Source of the DNA: Alistipes sp.
GTDB taxonomy: Bacteria > Bacteroidota > Bacteroidia > Bacteroidales > Rikenellaceae
NCBI GenBank assembly: GCA_017408825.1
Contig: JAFQTX010000016.1
Coordinates: 1 to 64,000 of the forward strand
Direction: 5' to 3'
Length of the DNA stretch: 64,000 nt
Shown here: positions 18,011 to 27,879 of the stretch, in pieces
How positions within the stretch are numbered: position 1 is the stretch's first letter
Layout: every line of letters begins with the position of its first letter
Program-made: the position numbers and the translations under genes
Notes under the pieces: generated by a model
Seen by the model: only the letters and a program-made list of their open reading frames with translations
Database searches by the model: none
Told to the model about the DNA's origin: nothing

Positions 18011-19300
18011 ATGGAAAATTTTAAGCCTACTGAGTACACCTTGAACTGTGTAGCTAGCTCTCGTGAGTTTGAAGATTCGGGTTGGATTCTCGATGATGCA
18101 GAGTGCAAAAGCCCATCGTTGGTGCGTGCCAACTATGCTAAGAAGCAGATTGAGCTAAAACCCGACCATTATGGCCTCTACAAGTTCTGCGACTGGCTCC
18201 CTGTTAAGCGTATACTAAATGGCTCGTCGGCCCCTGTAACCTATCGCAGTGAGGCGTTAGCCAAGCACTTAGGACTCAGCAACCTCTGGATTACGCTCAA
18301 TGGCTACTGTCCCGAGAAGGGTGTCCGTATGCGCACCTGCTCGTTTAAGGAGACCGAGGCATATAGCGTATGTGCTCGTGCTGCTGCCGACGAGCAGCGT
18401 GTTATGGTGGTGGCATCGGCTGGTAATACAGCACGTGCCTTTGCTCAGGTGTGCTCGGATAATAACATTAAGCTACTCTTGGTCGTACCTTCCGATAACC
18501 TGTCATCGCTATGGTTTACCGAGCCCCTTAACGACTGCGTGAAGCTCATTGCTGCGGATAAGGGTGGCGACTATTTCGACGCTATCCACCTCTCGAACCT
18601 CGCACTCAAGTCGTCGAAGTTCTACGCCGAGGGTGGCGCTAAGAATATCGCACGTCGTGATGGTATGTCTACGACTGTACTTTCGGCTGTGACCACTATT
18701 GGCCGTATTCCCGACTACTACTTCCAGGCCGTAGGTAGCGGCACTGGTGCTATTGCAGCGTGGGAGGCAAATATGCGATTGGTGGAGGATGGCCGCTACG
18801 GTAGCAACCTTATGCGCCTAATCGTGTCGCAGAATGCGCCTTTCGTTCCCATGTACGATGCTTGGCGTGCCAACTCACGTGAGATGCTCGACTACGACCC
18901 AAAGAGGGCTCGTCGCGATGCCGAGCTTATCAATGCCAAGGTACTCTCTAACCGCAAGCCTCCATATGGCATTGCAGGTGGCTTGTACGATGCGCTGAAG
19001 GCTACCAACGGCGATATTATGGTGGCTACAAATGCTCAGGCAAGTCGTGCCTGCAAGCTCTTCAAGGAGCTCGAGGGTGTGGATATCTACTCAGCACCTG
19101 GTGTGGCGCTCGCATCGCTCATCAAGATGGTCGAGGCAGGCACTATTGATAAGGATGCTTGCATTATGCTCAATATCACTGGCGCTGGTGAGCAGGCAGC
19201 TCAGCAGAATCGTGAGCTATGGTACTTGAAGCCCAGCAAGACATTCTCGCTCACGCCCGACATTGCCGAAGTAGTTTCGTATGTAGAATCACTATTTTAA
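18011..19300 (+). CDS. Cysteate synthase (PLP-dependent)
   Basis: About 429 residues from the ATG at 18011; the frame opens 13 codons earlier but that start would precede the expected transcription start. It belongs to the threonine-synthase-like PLP enzymes, and its details fit cysteate synthase, which makes L-cysteate from O-phosphoserine and sulfite: early SLVRANY, SWLP-like DWLPVKRIL, SEALAKHLGLSNLW, GYCPEKGVRMRTCSFKETEA with the PLP Lys (about 113), ASAGNTARAF and AVGSGTGAIAAWE for phosphate binding. In methanogens the enzyme serves coenzyme M; in Bacteroidetes such as Alistipes cysteate is the head group of sulfonolipids. The acyltransferase for the next step is not in the window. manA follows after 10 bp. 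A true threonine synthase is the main alternative, but the motif order favours cysteate synthase. Confidence 0.85.
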   Translation: MENFKPTEYTLNCVASSREFEDSGWILDDAECKSPSLVRANYAKKQIELKPDHYGLYKFCDWLPVKRILNGSSAPVTYRSEALAKHLGLSNLWITLNGYCPEKGVRMRTCSFKETEAYSVCARAAADEQRVMVVASAGNTARAFAQVCSDNNIKLLLVVPSDNLSSLWFTEPLNDCVKLIAADKGGDYFDAIHLSNLALKSSKFYAEGGAKNIARRDGMSTTVLSAVTTIGRIPDYYFQAVGSGTGAIAAWEANMRLVEDGRYGSNLMRLIVSQNAPFVPMYDAWRANSREMLDYDPKRARRDAELINAKVLSNRKPPYGIAGGLYDALKATNGDIMVATNAQASRACKLFKELEGVDIYSAPGVALASLIKMVEAGTIDKDACIMLNITGAGEQAAQQNRELWYLKPSKTFSLTPDIAEVVSYVESLF

Positions 19301-19310
19301 CTCAATAACA

Positions 19311-20294
19311 ATGTTATATCCAATAAAGTTTAAGCCTCGTGTTAAGGAGCGTATCTGGGGTGGCCACGCTATTTTAGAGCGCAAGGGCAAGGCAGTTTCT
19401 CGTCTGGATAAGAGCAAACTTTACGGTGAGAGCTGGGATCTATCCTCTGTTAAGGGTGATATCTCGGTGGTGGCCAACGGCATGCTCAAGGGTAATAACC
19501 TCGAGGAGATTATCGAGGTATATATGGGTGAGCTTGTTGGCGAGAACAATTTCGAGCGCTTTGGTTTGGAGTTTCCACTACTTATCAAGTATCTCGACTG
19601 CAACGACCGCCTATCCGTACAGGTGCATCCCGATGATGCACTTGCCGAGGAGCGTCATAATAGCTTCGGAAAGACCGAGGCTTGGTATATCGCCGACTGC
19701 AAGCTAGGTGCTGCCATATATCTGGGTTTCAAGGATCTTAATATAACTCGTGAGGAGTATATCGCTGCCGTTGCGAAGTCACGCCTCGAGCCTCTACTCA
19801 ACCGTGTAGAGGTGCACAAGGGTGATGTCTTCTTTATCCCAGCAGGCACGGTTCACGCCCTTGGCGCAGGCATCGAGGTTGTCGAAGTACAGCAGACCTC
19901 GGATGTAACCTACCGCATCTACGACTGGGATCGTGTTGATGCGTCGGGCAAGGGTCGTGAGCTACATACAGCATTGGCTGTCGATGCCATCGACTTTGAG
20001 GCCGACGCCGAGCTACTTCACAAGAAGTACGACTTGGCAAAGGGTGGCGAGGCACGTGTTATCGAGTCGCCATACTTCACTATGGCATTTCAAGATGTCG
20101 TTGAGCGCAAGAGGCTCGATCGTTCGATGCTCGACTCGTTTATCGTCTATATCTGCCTCGAGGGCAAGTGCAATATTACTGTTGATGGAAGCACTGAGAG
20201 CCTTAATGCTGGAGAGTTAGTGCTTGTAGCTGCTGAGGCGTGCGATATTGAGTTTACGGGTGAGGCTCGTCTAATGGAGGTGTATATAAAGTAG
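19311..20294 (+). CDS. manA: Mannose-6-phosphate isomerase, class I
   Basis: A 327-residue zinc-dependent isomerase converting mannose 6-phosphate and fructose 6-phosphate, feeding GDP-mannose and polysaccharide synthesis or mannose use. It opens with the conserved FKPRVKERIWGG, carries the metal-binding QVHPDD near residue 101 and PAGTVHALGAGIEVVEVQQT near residue 178, and ends with a jelly-roll cupin half. The length suits the short bacterial form. It starts 10 bp after cysteate synthase and 11 bp before a LuxR-type regulator, so the three are probably cotranscribed, though no metabolic link between them is clear. Confidence 0.92.
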   Translation: MLYPIKFKPRVKERIWGGHAILERKGKAVSRLDKSKLYGESWDLSSVKGDISVVANGMLKGNNLEEIIEVYMGELVGENNFERFGLEFPLLIKYLDCNDRLSVQVHPDDALAEERHNSFGKTEAWYIADCKLGAAIYLGFKDLNITREEYIAAVAKSRLEPLLNRVEVHKGDVFFIPAGTVHALGAGIEVVEVQQTSDVTYRIYDWDRVDASGKGRELHTALAVDAIDFEADAELLHKKYDLAKGGEARVIESPYFTMAFQDVVERKRLDRSMLDSFIVYICLEGKCNITVDGSTESLNAGELVLVAAEACDIEFTGEARLMEVYIK

Positions 20295-20305
20295 GGTGTG
20301 AGGTT

Positions 20306-20899
20306 ATGAGACCACAGATGGTGATAATCAATGAGAATACGCTGAGCGCAATGGCTCTGCGTATGTTGCTCGTGGACATCGTCGGAAATAATATTGATGT
20401 GGTCTGCCACTCCTCTTTTGAAGAATTTCAGGCCTCGGAGCATGGGGTAGTGCCACACTTCTTTGTGTCGGCAGATACGGTATTCCGCCACTCGGCCTTC
20501 TTCCGTGATATAGCACGAAGGACAATAGTGATAACCGAGGGCGATGCACCTACATTTACGCAGTCGGGGTTTCATACTATCGACGCAACAGCCTCGGAGC
20601 AGGTAATTGCACGACAGATACTCAATATACGTAATGCTGGACACGGCAGTAGTCATCCGCACCCACACCAGCCCGCAACCTCAGAGCTGCCAATGCTACT
20701 ATCGCAACGTGAGCAGGAAGTGTTGGCACTTCTCGTAAAGGGTTATATCAACAAGGAGGTTGCCGATAGACTCAATATCTCGTTGGCAACGGTGATTTTC
20801 CATCGCAACAATATCTCCGAGAAGTTGCAAACACGCTCGTTAGGTCGTATGACGATCTACGCAGTGTTAAACAACATCGTTTCGTTGTCGGAGCTTTAG
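20306..20899 (+). CDS. LuxR-type regulator with degenerate receiver-like domain
   Basis: A 197-residue DNA-binding protein. The C-terminal LuxR helix-turn-helix (about 130-190) is complete: LSQREQEVLALLVKGYINKE, VADRLNISLATVIFHRNNIS, EKLQTRS. The N-terminal half (about 1-110) has the alternating strand/helix look of a response-regulator receiver, but the acidic pair after strand 1 is NEN and the usual phospho-acceptor strand reads HFFVSAD without a convincing Asp position. A His/Pro-rich linker (SSHPHPHQP) joins the domains. It probably senses something other than phosphorylation. It is last in the operon behind manA and ends at a shared terminator. Confidence 0.8.
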   Translation: MRPQMVIINENTLSAMALRMLLVDIVGNNIDVVCHSSFEEFQASEHGVVPHFFVSADTVFRHSAFFRDIARRTIVITEGDAPTFTQSGFHTIDATASEQVIARQILNIRNAGHGSSHPHPHQPATSELPMLLSQREQEVLALLVKGYINKEVADRLNISLATVIFHRNNISEKLQTRSLGRMTIYAVLNNIVSLSEL

Positions 20900-20916
20900 T
20901 CTATTAGCAAATAGAG

Positions 20917-20952
20917 TAGAAGCGGGAAGGCGTAACCTCCCCGCTTCTATTA
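20917..20952. terminator. Bidirectional terminator between LuxR and VanX-like genes
   Basis: The hairpin TAGAAGCGGG...CCCGCTTCTA, with inner AGG/CCT pairs, lies between two convergent genes and is flanked by A/T-rich sequence on both sides. Confidence 0.75.
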
Positions 20953-20970
20953 TTGTAACTATGTATCTGA

Positions 20971-21711
20971 TTAGAAGTTTAGCAATCGGCGCTTTGAGCG
21001 AACCTCCGACATTGGCGTCAGCTCCTCGTAGTGCCACCACTCACGACGATAAGGGTATAGGCCAGCATCGTGCATAACCTGAATAAGCATAAGTCTATTC
21101 TTTGCAGCGGCCTCCGATATGAGTCCACGCTTCACAAGGCCATTTACGAAGGCTGTATACACCTTCATATTACGATTAGCCGCATCACCCGTATCTGAAG
21201 TACCCTTCACGGCCGCAGCCTCAGTAAAGTCATCGAAGCCAGCACCCATGTCGAGTGGAGTGCCATCGAGATATGCAATGGTGAGATCAACTGCCACGCC
21301 ATAGTTGTGACGACCACCTTTCGAACCATCAGCCACAAAGCTCTGAAGAGGGGTACCTTCGACCAAGCTACGCATATAACGCTGAACGCTTATTGGACGT
21401 GCAGCATCGTAGATAAGTAGCGTGTACTCGGGATAGCGCTCACGCAGAATCTGCTGAGCACGAACAACCTTAGCCGCAAAGTCCTCAGTGAAGTATGCCT
21501 TCTCAAGGTCACGATACATATCCTTGCCTACAAAGTTGTCAGCCTCCGAATACTTGAGATATACAACAATATCCTCAGCACCCTCTAACGTCTGGATATC
21601 TACGAGCTTGTACTCACGCATCTTAGCGTCGAAATCTACTGTCTGAGCCATAGTCGCAAGTGGCATAAAAAGGGTTAAAACAAATGTAAAAAAGAGTCTA
21701 TGCATAATCAT
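20971..21711 (-). CDS. Periplasmic D-alanyl-D-alanine dipeptidase (VanX/DdpX-like, M15)
   Basis: A 246-residue zinc peptidase. A signal peptide (MHRLFFTFVLTLFMPLATMA; ATG at 21705 is equally good) sends it to the periplasm. The M15D motifs are present: GRHNYGVAVDLTI with zinc His and Asp (the usual Ser before is Gly-Arg here), and EWWHYE with the catalytic Glu and third zinc ligand. Conserved AARPISVQRYM is also seen. Because it is exported and there are no vanA/vanH/vanS genes nearby, recycling of peptidoglycan dipeptides is more likely than vancomycin resistance. Its promoter box lies within an 86-bp repeat unit. Confidence 0.88.
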   Translation of the reverse strand: MIMHRLFFTFVLTLFMPLATMAQTVDFDAKMREYKLVDIQTLEGAEDIVVYLKYSEADNFVGKDMYRDLEKAYFTEDFAAKVVRAQQILRERYPEYTLLIYDAARPISVQRYMRSLVEGTPLQSFVADGSKGGRHNYGVAVDLTIAYLDGTPLDMGAGFDDFTEAAAVKGTSDTGDAANRNMKVYTAFVNGLVKRGLISEAAAKNRLMLIQVMHDAGLYPYRREWWHYEELTPMSEVRSKRRLLNF

Positions 21712-21717
21712 TAGCTT

Positions 21718-21836
21718 GTCATTATGACGTCAAAGATAGTAAAAAGTTGCGACTTTTCATCACGTGAGACCCACTTCAGTGCAAAAGGATATTGTAGTAG
21801 GAGCGTCATTATGACGCCAAAGATACGAAAAAGTTG
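21718..21836. repeat. 86-bp palindromic repeat family, locus 1 (one and a third units)
   Basis: The unit begins GTCATTATGACGTCAAAGATA, includes the palindrome AAAAGTTGCGACTTTT and the block TCATCACGTG, and ends GTAGTAGGAGC at about 21803. A second copy of its first 33 bp follows (21804-21836) and then diverges. Related units are at 42155-42316 and 49629-49728. Confidence 0.85.
21731..21738 (-). promoter_or_regulatory. Candidate -7 box for the VanX-like gene inside the repeat
   Basis: CAAAGATA (TATCTTTG on the minus strand) lies 20-26 bp before the two possible ATG codons. It is part of the 86-bp repeat unit. Confidence 0.4.
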
Positions 21837-21869
21837 TTTAACATTCGCTTATATACAGATAAAAATATA

Positions 21870-21877
21870 TATCTTTG
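21870..21877 (+). promoter_or_regulatory. Candidate -7 box for the BACON-like lipoprotein gene
   Basis: TATCTTTG matches TAnnTTTG and lies 31 bp before the ATG at 21909. Confidence 0.45.
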
Positions 21878-21908
21878 CATCGGAACAAATACTAATATTA
21901 AATAAACG

Positions 21909-22718
21909 ATGAAAAAACTTCTATCTATCGTAGCGCTCTTTGCGCTAATTTTCGCCGCTTGCGAGCCAGTTAGCTACGATGCTCAGGGCTCTGCAATCAA
22001 GCTCATTACTGATGCCGAGGTAAATGTCAGCTCGGGTAGTGCAATGGGCTTTATTAAGTACGAACTTATAGACCCTGTCGAGGGTGAGGCTGTAGAGGCT
22101 ACCGCCAATGTGGAGTGGATAGGCAACTTTGGTTACAAGGAGATGGGCAAGATCACCTATGCAGTAGATAAGAACCCCGACGAGGGCCCTCGCTCAGGCA
22201 TTATTACTGTCACATACGGTGGTTCGTCATTCGATGTAACCATCAACCAGGATGGTAACCCTGCACCTACAAACAAGACCATTGCCGATTTCATGCTTCA
22301 GGGTAAGTACTATGGTATTCAGCAAGGTATGTACAACTACTACCTCGCCTTCTCGGATCTTGGCATGGATAGCAACAATATGTTCAATACGCCCGATGCT
22401 CACTACTACTTCGTAGATCTATACTTGCTCGAGGCTCCAGCTGACAAAAACCATATAACAATTCCTGTTGGTACCTACGACTTTGATAAGTCAAATTCGG
22501 GCTTTTCTAACACATTTACCGACTCTTACAGCTGGTATCAGATTAACGACGCATCTGGTAATGCATCAAGCAAGAACCAAATTAGCTACGAGGAGGGCAA
22601 GCTCATCGTAGAGGAGGGCAAGGTTACGCTCGAGGTAGCACTCTACATTGGCGATGTTAAGGAGAAACACACCGTAATTTACGAGGGTGACTACTCATTC
22701 ATCAACGAGGAGCAATAA
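21909..22718 (+). CDS. BACON-like domain lipoprotein
   Basis: A 269-residue lipoprotein: the signal peptide MKKLLSIVALFALIFAAC ends in the lipobox FAAC (Cys18). Residues about 28-118 form an Ig-like domain with the pattern of BACON or related Bacteroidetes surface domains (SGIITVTYGGSSFDVTINQD is the typical closing strand). The C-terminal 150 residues are beta-rich and acidic (TIADFMLQGKYYGIQQGMYN) and are not recognised. It is probably exposed on the cell surface, possibly binding glycan or protein. It stands alone, with its own promoter and a strong terminator. Confidence 0.7.
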   Translation: MKKLLSIVALFALIFAACEPVSYDAQGSAIKLITDAEVNVSSGSAMGFIKYELIDPVEGEAVEATANVEWIGNFGYKEMGKITYAVDKNPDEGPRSGIITVTYGGSSFDVTINQDGNPAPTNKTIADFMLQGKYYGIQQGMYNYYLAFSDLGMDSNNMFNTPDAHYYFVDLYLLEAPADKNHITIPVGTYDFDKSNSGFSNTFTDSYSWYQINDASGNASSKNQISYEEGKLIVEEGKVTLEVALYIGDVKEKHTVIYEGDYSFINEEQ

Positions 22719-22734
22719 TGTGTTGCTACAATAA

Positions 22735-22785
22735 ACAAAACGGAGGTGACTAAAAAGTTAATTAGTCACCTCCGTTTTGTTTTGA
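22735..22785 (+). terminator. Terminator after the BACON-like lipoprotein gene
   Basis: The stem AAAACGGAGGTGACTAA / TTAGTCACCTCCGTTTT, with a loop of about 8 nt, ends in GTTTTGTTTTG. It works in both directions by sequence and shares its core with the terminators at 117-158 and 10103-10145. Confidence 0.85.
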
Positions 22786-22796
22786 GGTTGAATAAA

Positions 22797-22874
22797 AAGA
22801 TGTAGTTTTAGGCCTGCGAAGCCCGAAAAAGCGGAGTTTACTAAGCGTAAATGAGCATTTTGAGGGCGAGCATA
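22797..22874. repeat. 77-bp dispersed intergenic repeat, copy A
   Basis: From AAGATGT to GAGCATA, this block is nearly identical to 31050-31127. Both copies contain AAAGCGGAGTTTACTAAGCG and TGAGCATTTTGAGGGCGAG. Each copy follows a terminator of the same stem family by about 15-25 bp. Confidence 0.85.
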
Positions 22875-23063
22875 TTTTGCCGTCAGAAGGCATTAGATAC
22901 AACGCTCGGCGAATTTCATAGCGATGGGCTGTACTAATACGTACTGCTCATTGCTATTGATAATTCGTTAGCGGACGTAGATAATGACTTATCACGGCAA
23001 AGAACGACAAAATAGACTTTTTATTCAGCCTCTTTCATTTTCTTAGATCTATTGCACAACTCA
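22875..23063. other. Non-coding remainder between two lipoprotein genes
   Basis: This stretch completes the 345-bp gap after the BACON-like gene. It has an inverted pair TTTGCCGT (22876-22883) and ACGGCAAA (22994-23001) and the small palindrome GTACTAATACGTAC, but no good reading frame or promoter. It directly continues repeat copy A; copy B lacks this extension, so it may be the rest of a longer element. Confidence 0.5.
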
Positions 23064-24551
23064 CTACTTCACGTTGAGCACTATCTCATAGCTATTATTA
23101 GGCTCGAAGTCAGCGTTATAGACAAGAATAAAATTCTCATCAAGAGCCACCTCCCACCTCTGTCCCTCGGCAAGCGTAGGTGAAGACAAACGCTCAGGGA
23201 AGATATAGCTGAATGGAAGGTCTAAGACGTGCTCCTGCTTAAACTTATCGCCACGCATCTGCTCAATATCGAAGTTTGCGCCAGTAGTAACTGTGATCAC
23301 ATACTTATCGCCACGCTTATGGCTCGTGATGGTATAATCCTCCTCTCCCTCGACACTCTGCAACATCACACGCCACTTGGGGTCGCCGTAGTATGCCAAC
23401 ACATCTCTGTCGTGCCAGAAACCTACCATATCCCAATCTTCTGCGTTCTCCAAATTCAGCTCACGACCAAGCACCTCTGAAAGACGCTCGGCAGCTGTTG
23501 TAAGCTCCTCTTTGAAGCCCTCACAAAAGTTGTAGCGCTCCTCGATAAGCTGGGGATACCACTGGTGCTGCTGGTGGAGAAAATCTTGCTGATTAATAAA
23601 TGTAGCCTCGGCAAGTGTGTAGCGCTTAGGATTTGTAACCCAATATTTCAGTGCTCCCCAACCATTACGGCCATGCCAGGTGGTTACAACATAACCAAGC
23701 ATCGTGGCTGCGTTAGATCCACTTAGCCAAGCTGAAGCCATACTGTTTGGGGTGTTATTCATATCACCAATCAAGCAGTTACCGACAGCCGCATAAACAC
23801 GACGCTTGCCCGACTCCACCAAGTCCCACTCCTTGAGAGTGAAGCGATCCTCGGCATATAGCTTACCCTCACGAGGCTTCAGATTACCCAGCGAGTATGG
23901 CATCTCGAGGTTTTGCTGTGTTGCGTGTGCCGCAGTAACGATGAGGTCTGGGTCGATAGCTTGGTATATATCCGTAAACTTGCGCAGCACCTGCTCTGCG
24001 GCAACAGTATCAGTTACTATCTCGCTCTCACGACCACGCTTTTCACCCCAAAGGCCCTTGGTATGGTCATCAACCCAGGCATAGTTATCGAACCACTTTG
24101 CCGAGTTTAGCTCCATAATCGTTGCCACAGCATCCTTTATCACAAGAGGCTCTGTGCTATTCTCAGCCATACGCATTGCGGCCTTGGCATCGTAACCAGT
24201 GATGATACCCCACATAAAGTCGGCATAAATATCCTCGTCGAGCTTTCGGCTTGCGAGGTTAAACTCTATAACATAGTCACGGCCAATGTTCTCTGGTTTC
24301 TCGACAATGGCCACATAGCGAGGGTTGAGCTTTCGTAGCGTGTCGATAAGTTCTACGGGTGATGATTTGTAACAAACAATATCTGCCGAATGTTTCCCCT
24401 TAAGAGCGTCGGCAACGGCCATCCACTCGGCATCATTCTGAACGGCCTCCGAAGTGATTACAACATACGCCTCATCAGCACTCTTAATCTTACTCTCATT
24501 GCACGCCACAAGGCCTATGAGTGCAAGTAGTGAAAATAGTATGTAACGCAT
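23064..24551 (-). CDS. Lipoprotein with possible clan-CD (C25-like) cysteine peptidase fold
   Basis: A 495-residue lipoprotein with lipobox GLVAC (Cys17). Residues about 28-125 start YVVITSEAVQND and run as alternating strands and helices like the front half of C25/caspase-fold proteins. A hydrophobic strand ending in His (DLIVTAAHATQQ, His209) and another ending in Cys (RVYAAVGNCLIGD, Cys259) have the order and spacing of the His-Cys dyad of clan CD peptidases. The C-terminal 100 residues are beta-rich. I do not recognise the exact family; the peptidase idea is inference from motif order. Its gene starts 3 bp behind the DUF456 gene, suggesting cotranscription with udk. Confidence 0.55.
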   Translation of the reverse strand: MRYILFSLLALIGLVACNESKIKSADEAYVVITSEAVQNDAEWMAVADALKGKHSADIVCYKSSPVELIDTLRKLNPRYVAIVEKPENIGRDYVIEFNLASRKLDEDIYADFMWGIITGYDAKAAMRMAENSTEPLVIKDAVATIMELNSAKWFDNYAWVDDHTKGLWGEKRGRESEIVTDTVAAEQVLRKFTDIYQAIDPDLIVTAAHATQQNLEMPYSLGNLKPREGKLYAEDRFTLKEWDLVESGKRRVYAAVGNCLIGDMNNTPNSMASAWLSGSNAATMLGYVVTTWHGRNGWGALKYWVTNPKRYTLAEATFINQQDFLHQQHQWYPQLIEERYNFCEGFKEELTTAAERLSEVLGRELNLENAEDWDMVGFWHDRDVLAYYGDPKWRVMLQSVEGEEDYTITSHKRGDKYVITVTTGANFDIEQMRGDKFKQEHVLDLPFSYIFPERLSSPTLAEGQRWEVALDENFILVYNADFEPNNSYEIVLNVK

Positions 24552-24553
24552 AG

Positions 24554-25030
24554 CTAAAATATATCTTTAATAATGTAAAACAGCATAAGTCCTCCGGCAA
24601 CAAGTTTGAAGAATGTGCCCACAAGGAACGAGAGCATAGAGCCAAAGCCCACCTGAAGCGCCTCTCTGAATGTGAGTTTATTGGCTATAAGCTCACCGAT
24701 TACAGCTCCAGCAAATGGGCCAAGGATAATACCTATCGGACCAAGAAAGACTCCTATCAACACACCTACCGTAGCGCCAATACTTCCAGCCTTGGTTCCG
24801 CCGAATTTCTTGCTAAAGTAGCCAGGAAGGAAGTAGTCCATCACGATAACAATCGTAGAGACAACGCCCCATAATACGAGCATCGTCACACTGATATCGC
24901 TATCAGAGGTGAAGTATAGACACAGCAGACCTGCATACGAGAGCAGTGTTCCAGGAAGTACGGGCAGGATAGCTCCGAGCAATCCTACGATACCACATAT
25001 TACGGCAATTATACTTAGTGTCGTGTCCAT
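24554..25030 (-). CDS. DUF456 family membrane protein
   Basis: A 158-residue integral membrane protein with about four to five helices and glycine-rich segments (LPVLPGTLLSYAGLL, GPIGIILGPFAGAVIGELIA) characteristic of DUF456. Function is unknown. The start codon overlaps the udk stop (TAATG), so the two are translationally coupled. Confidence 0.85.
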   Translation of the reverse strand: MDTTLSIIAVICGIVGLLGAILPVLPGTLLSYAGLLCLYFTSDSDISVTMLVLWGVVSTIVIVMDYFLPGYFSKKFGGTKAGSIGATVGVLIGVFLGPIGIILGPFAGAVIGELIANKLTFREALQVGFGSMLSFLVGTFFKLVAGGLMLFYIIKDIF

Positions 25031-25653
25031 TACTCCTGAGCGTCGATTAGCGAACGAATATTCTGGATGAGCATACCTACGGCAACAGAGTTGAAGCCAC
25101 CCTCTGGAATAATAACATCGGCATATTTCTTTGATGGCTCGACAAACTCCTCGTGCATAGGCTTAACAGTGGTAGTGTATTGGTCAATTACCGACTGCAT
25201 AGTTCTACCACGCTCGCACACATCACGCAAGATACGACGAGCAAGACGAATATCGGCATCAGTATCCACAAACACCTTAATATCCATAAGCTCCCTAAGC
25301 TCCTTATTCTCAAATATAAGAATGCCATCAACTATAATAACCCTTGAGGGCTTAACCACAACCCTCTCCTCGGTACGATTATGCTCTACGAACGAGTATA
25401 CAGGGTGCTCAATCGGCACGTTAGACTTGAGCGTGCGAATGTGCTCCACGAGCATATCGGTATCGAAGGCAGCAGGGTGGTCATAGTTGAGCTTTGTGCG
25501 CTCTTCGTAGGTAAGTTCAGGATGTGCCTTATAATAATAGTCGTGACACAGCGTCGCCACATCATCGTTGCGAAAAGCCTCCTGGAGTCGTTTTACGAGT
25601 GTCGATTTGCCCGAGCCAGTACCTCCGGCAACACCTATAACAGTTACATTCAT
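25030..25653 (-). CDS. udk: Uridine kinase
   Basis: About 207 residues from the ATG at 25653, chosen because MNVTVIGVAGGTGSGKST begins right at the first strand; a frame ten codons longer is unlikely. It phosphorylates uridine and cytidine with ATP or GTP in pyrimidine salvage. The P-loop GGTGSGKST is at about 8-16, and HDYYYK, NYDHPAAFD, DGILIFE and RRILRDVCERGRT are family motifs. It lies downstream of gyrB on the same strand (58-bp gap) and is coupled to the DUF456 gene. Confidence 0.92.
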   Translation of the reverse strand: MNVTVIGVAGGTGSGKSTLVKRLQEAFRNDDVATLCHDYYYKAHPELTYEERTKLNYDHPAAFDTDMLVEHIRTLKSNVPIEHPVYSFVEHNRTEERVVVKPSRVIIVDGILIFENKELRELMDIKVFVDTDADIRLARRILRDVCERGRTMQSVIDQYTTTVKPMHEEFVEPSKKYADVIIPEGGFNSVAVGMLIQNIRSLIDAQE

Positions 25654-25711
25654 TTCAGTAGTAGTATTACAATAAGGGGTCACACCAAAAGCGCAACCCC
25701 CATATTAATTA

Positions 25712-27748
<2,037 letters not shown>

Positions 27749-27840
27749 TCAAAAAAAACACGCTTTTTCAAGTGCCTATTTTTAGCCATTCTCCACTCAT
27801 CCTTGAAATGCTACCACTCGGTAAAAAAGTGGAGATTGAG

Positions 27841-27872
27841 TTTGCAAATTTCAACGATAATAACTACATTTG
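27841..27872 (+). promoter_or_regulatory. Promoter of the HAD gene, apparently leaderless
   Basis: TTTG (27841-27844), 20 bp, TACATTTG (27865-27872) matches the Bacteroidetes consensus. The ATG at 27880 lies where transcription should begin, so the mRNA would have little or no leader. Confidence 0.7.
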
Positions 27873-27879
27873 TAGAACT

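Noticed and set aside
20971..21711. VanX-like gene as vancomycin resistance
   Set aside because: No vanH, ligase or vanRS genes are nearby and the protein has a signal peptide; peptidoglycan recycling is the simpler reading.
25654..25711. GC-rich hairpin candidate between gyrB and udk
   Set aside because: The GGGGT/ACCCC pairing is short with a long loop and no T run, too weak to call a terminator.
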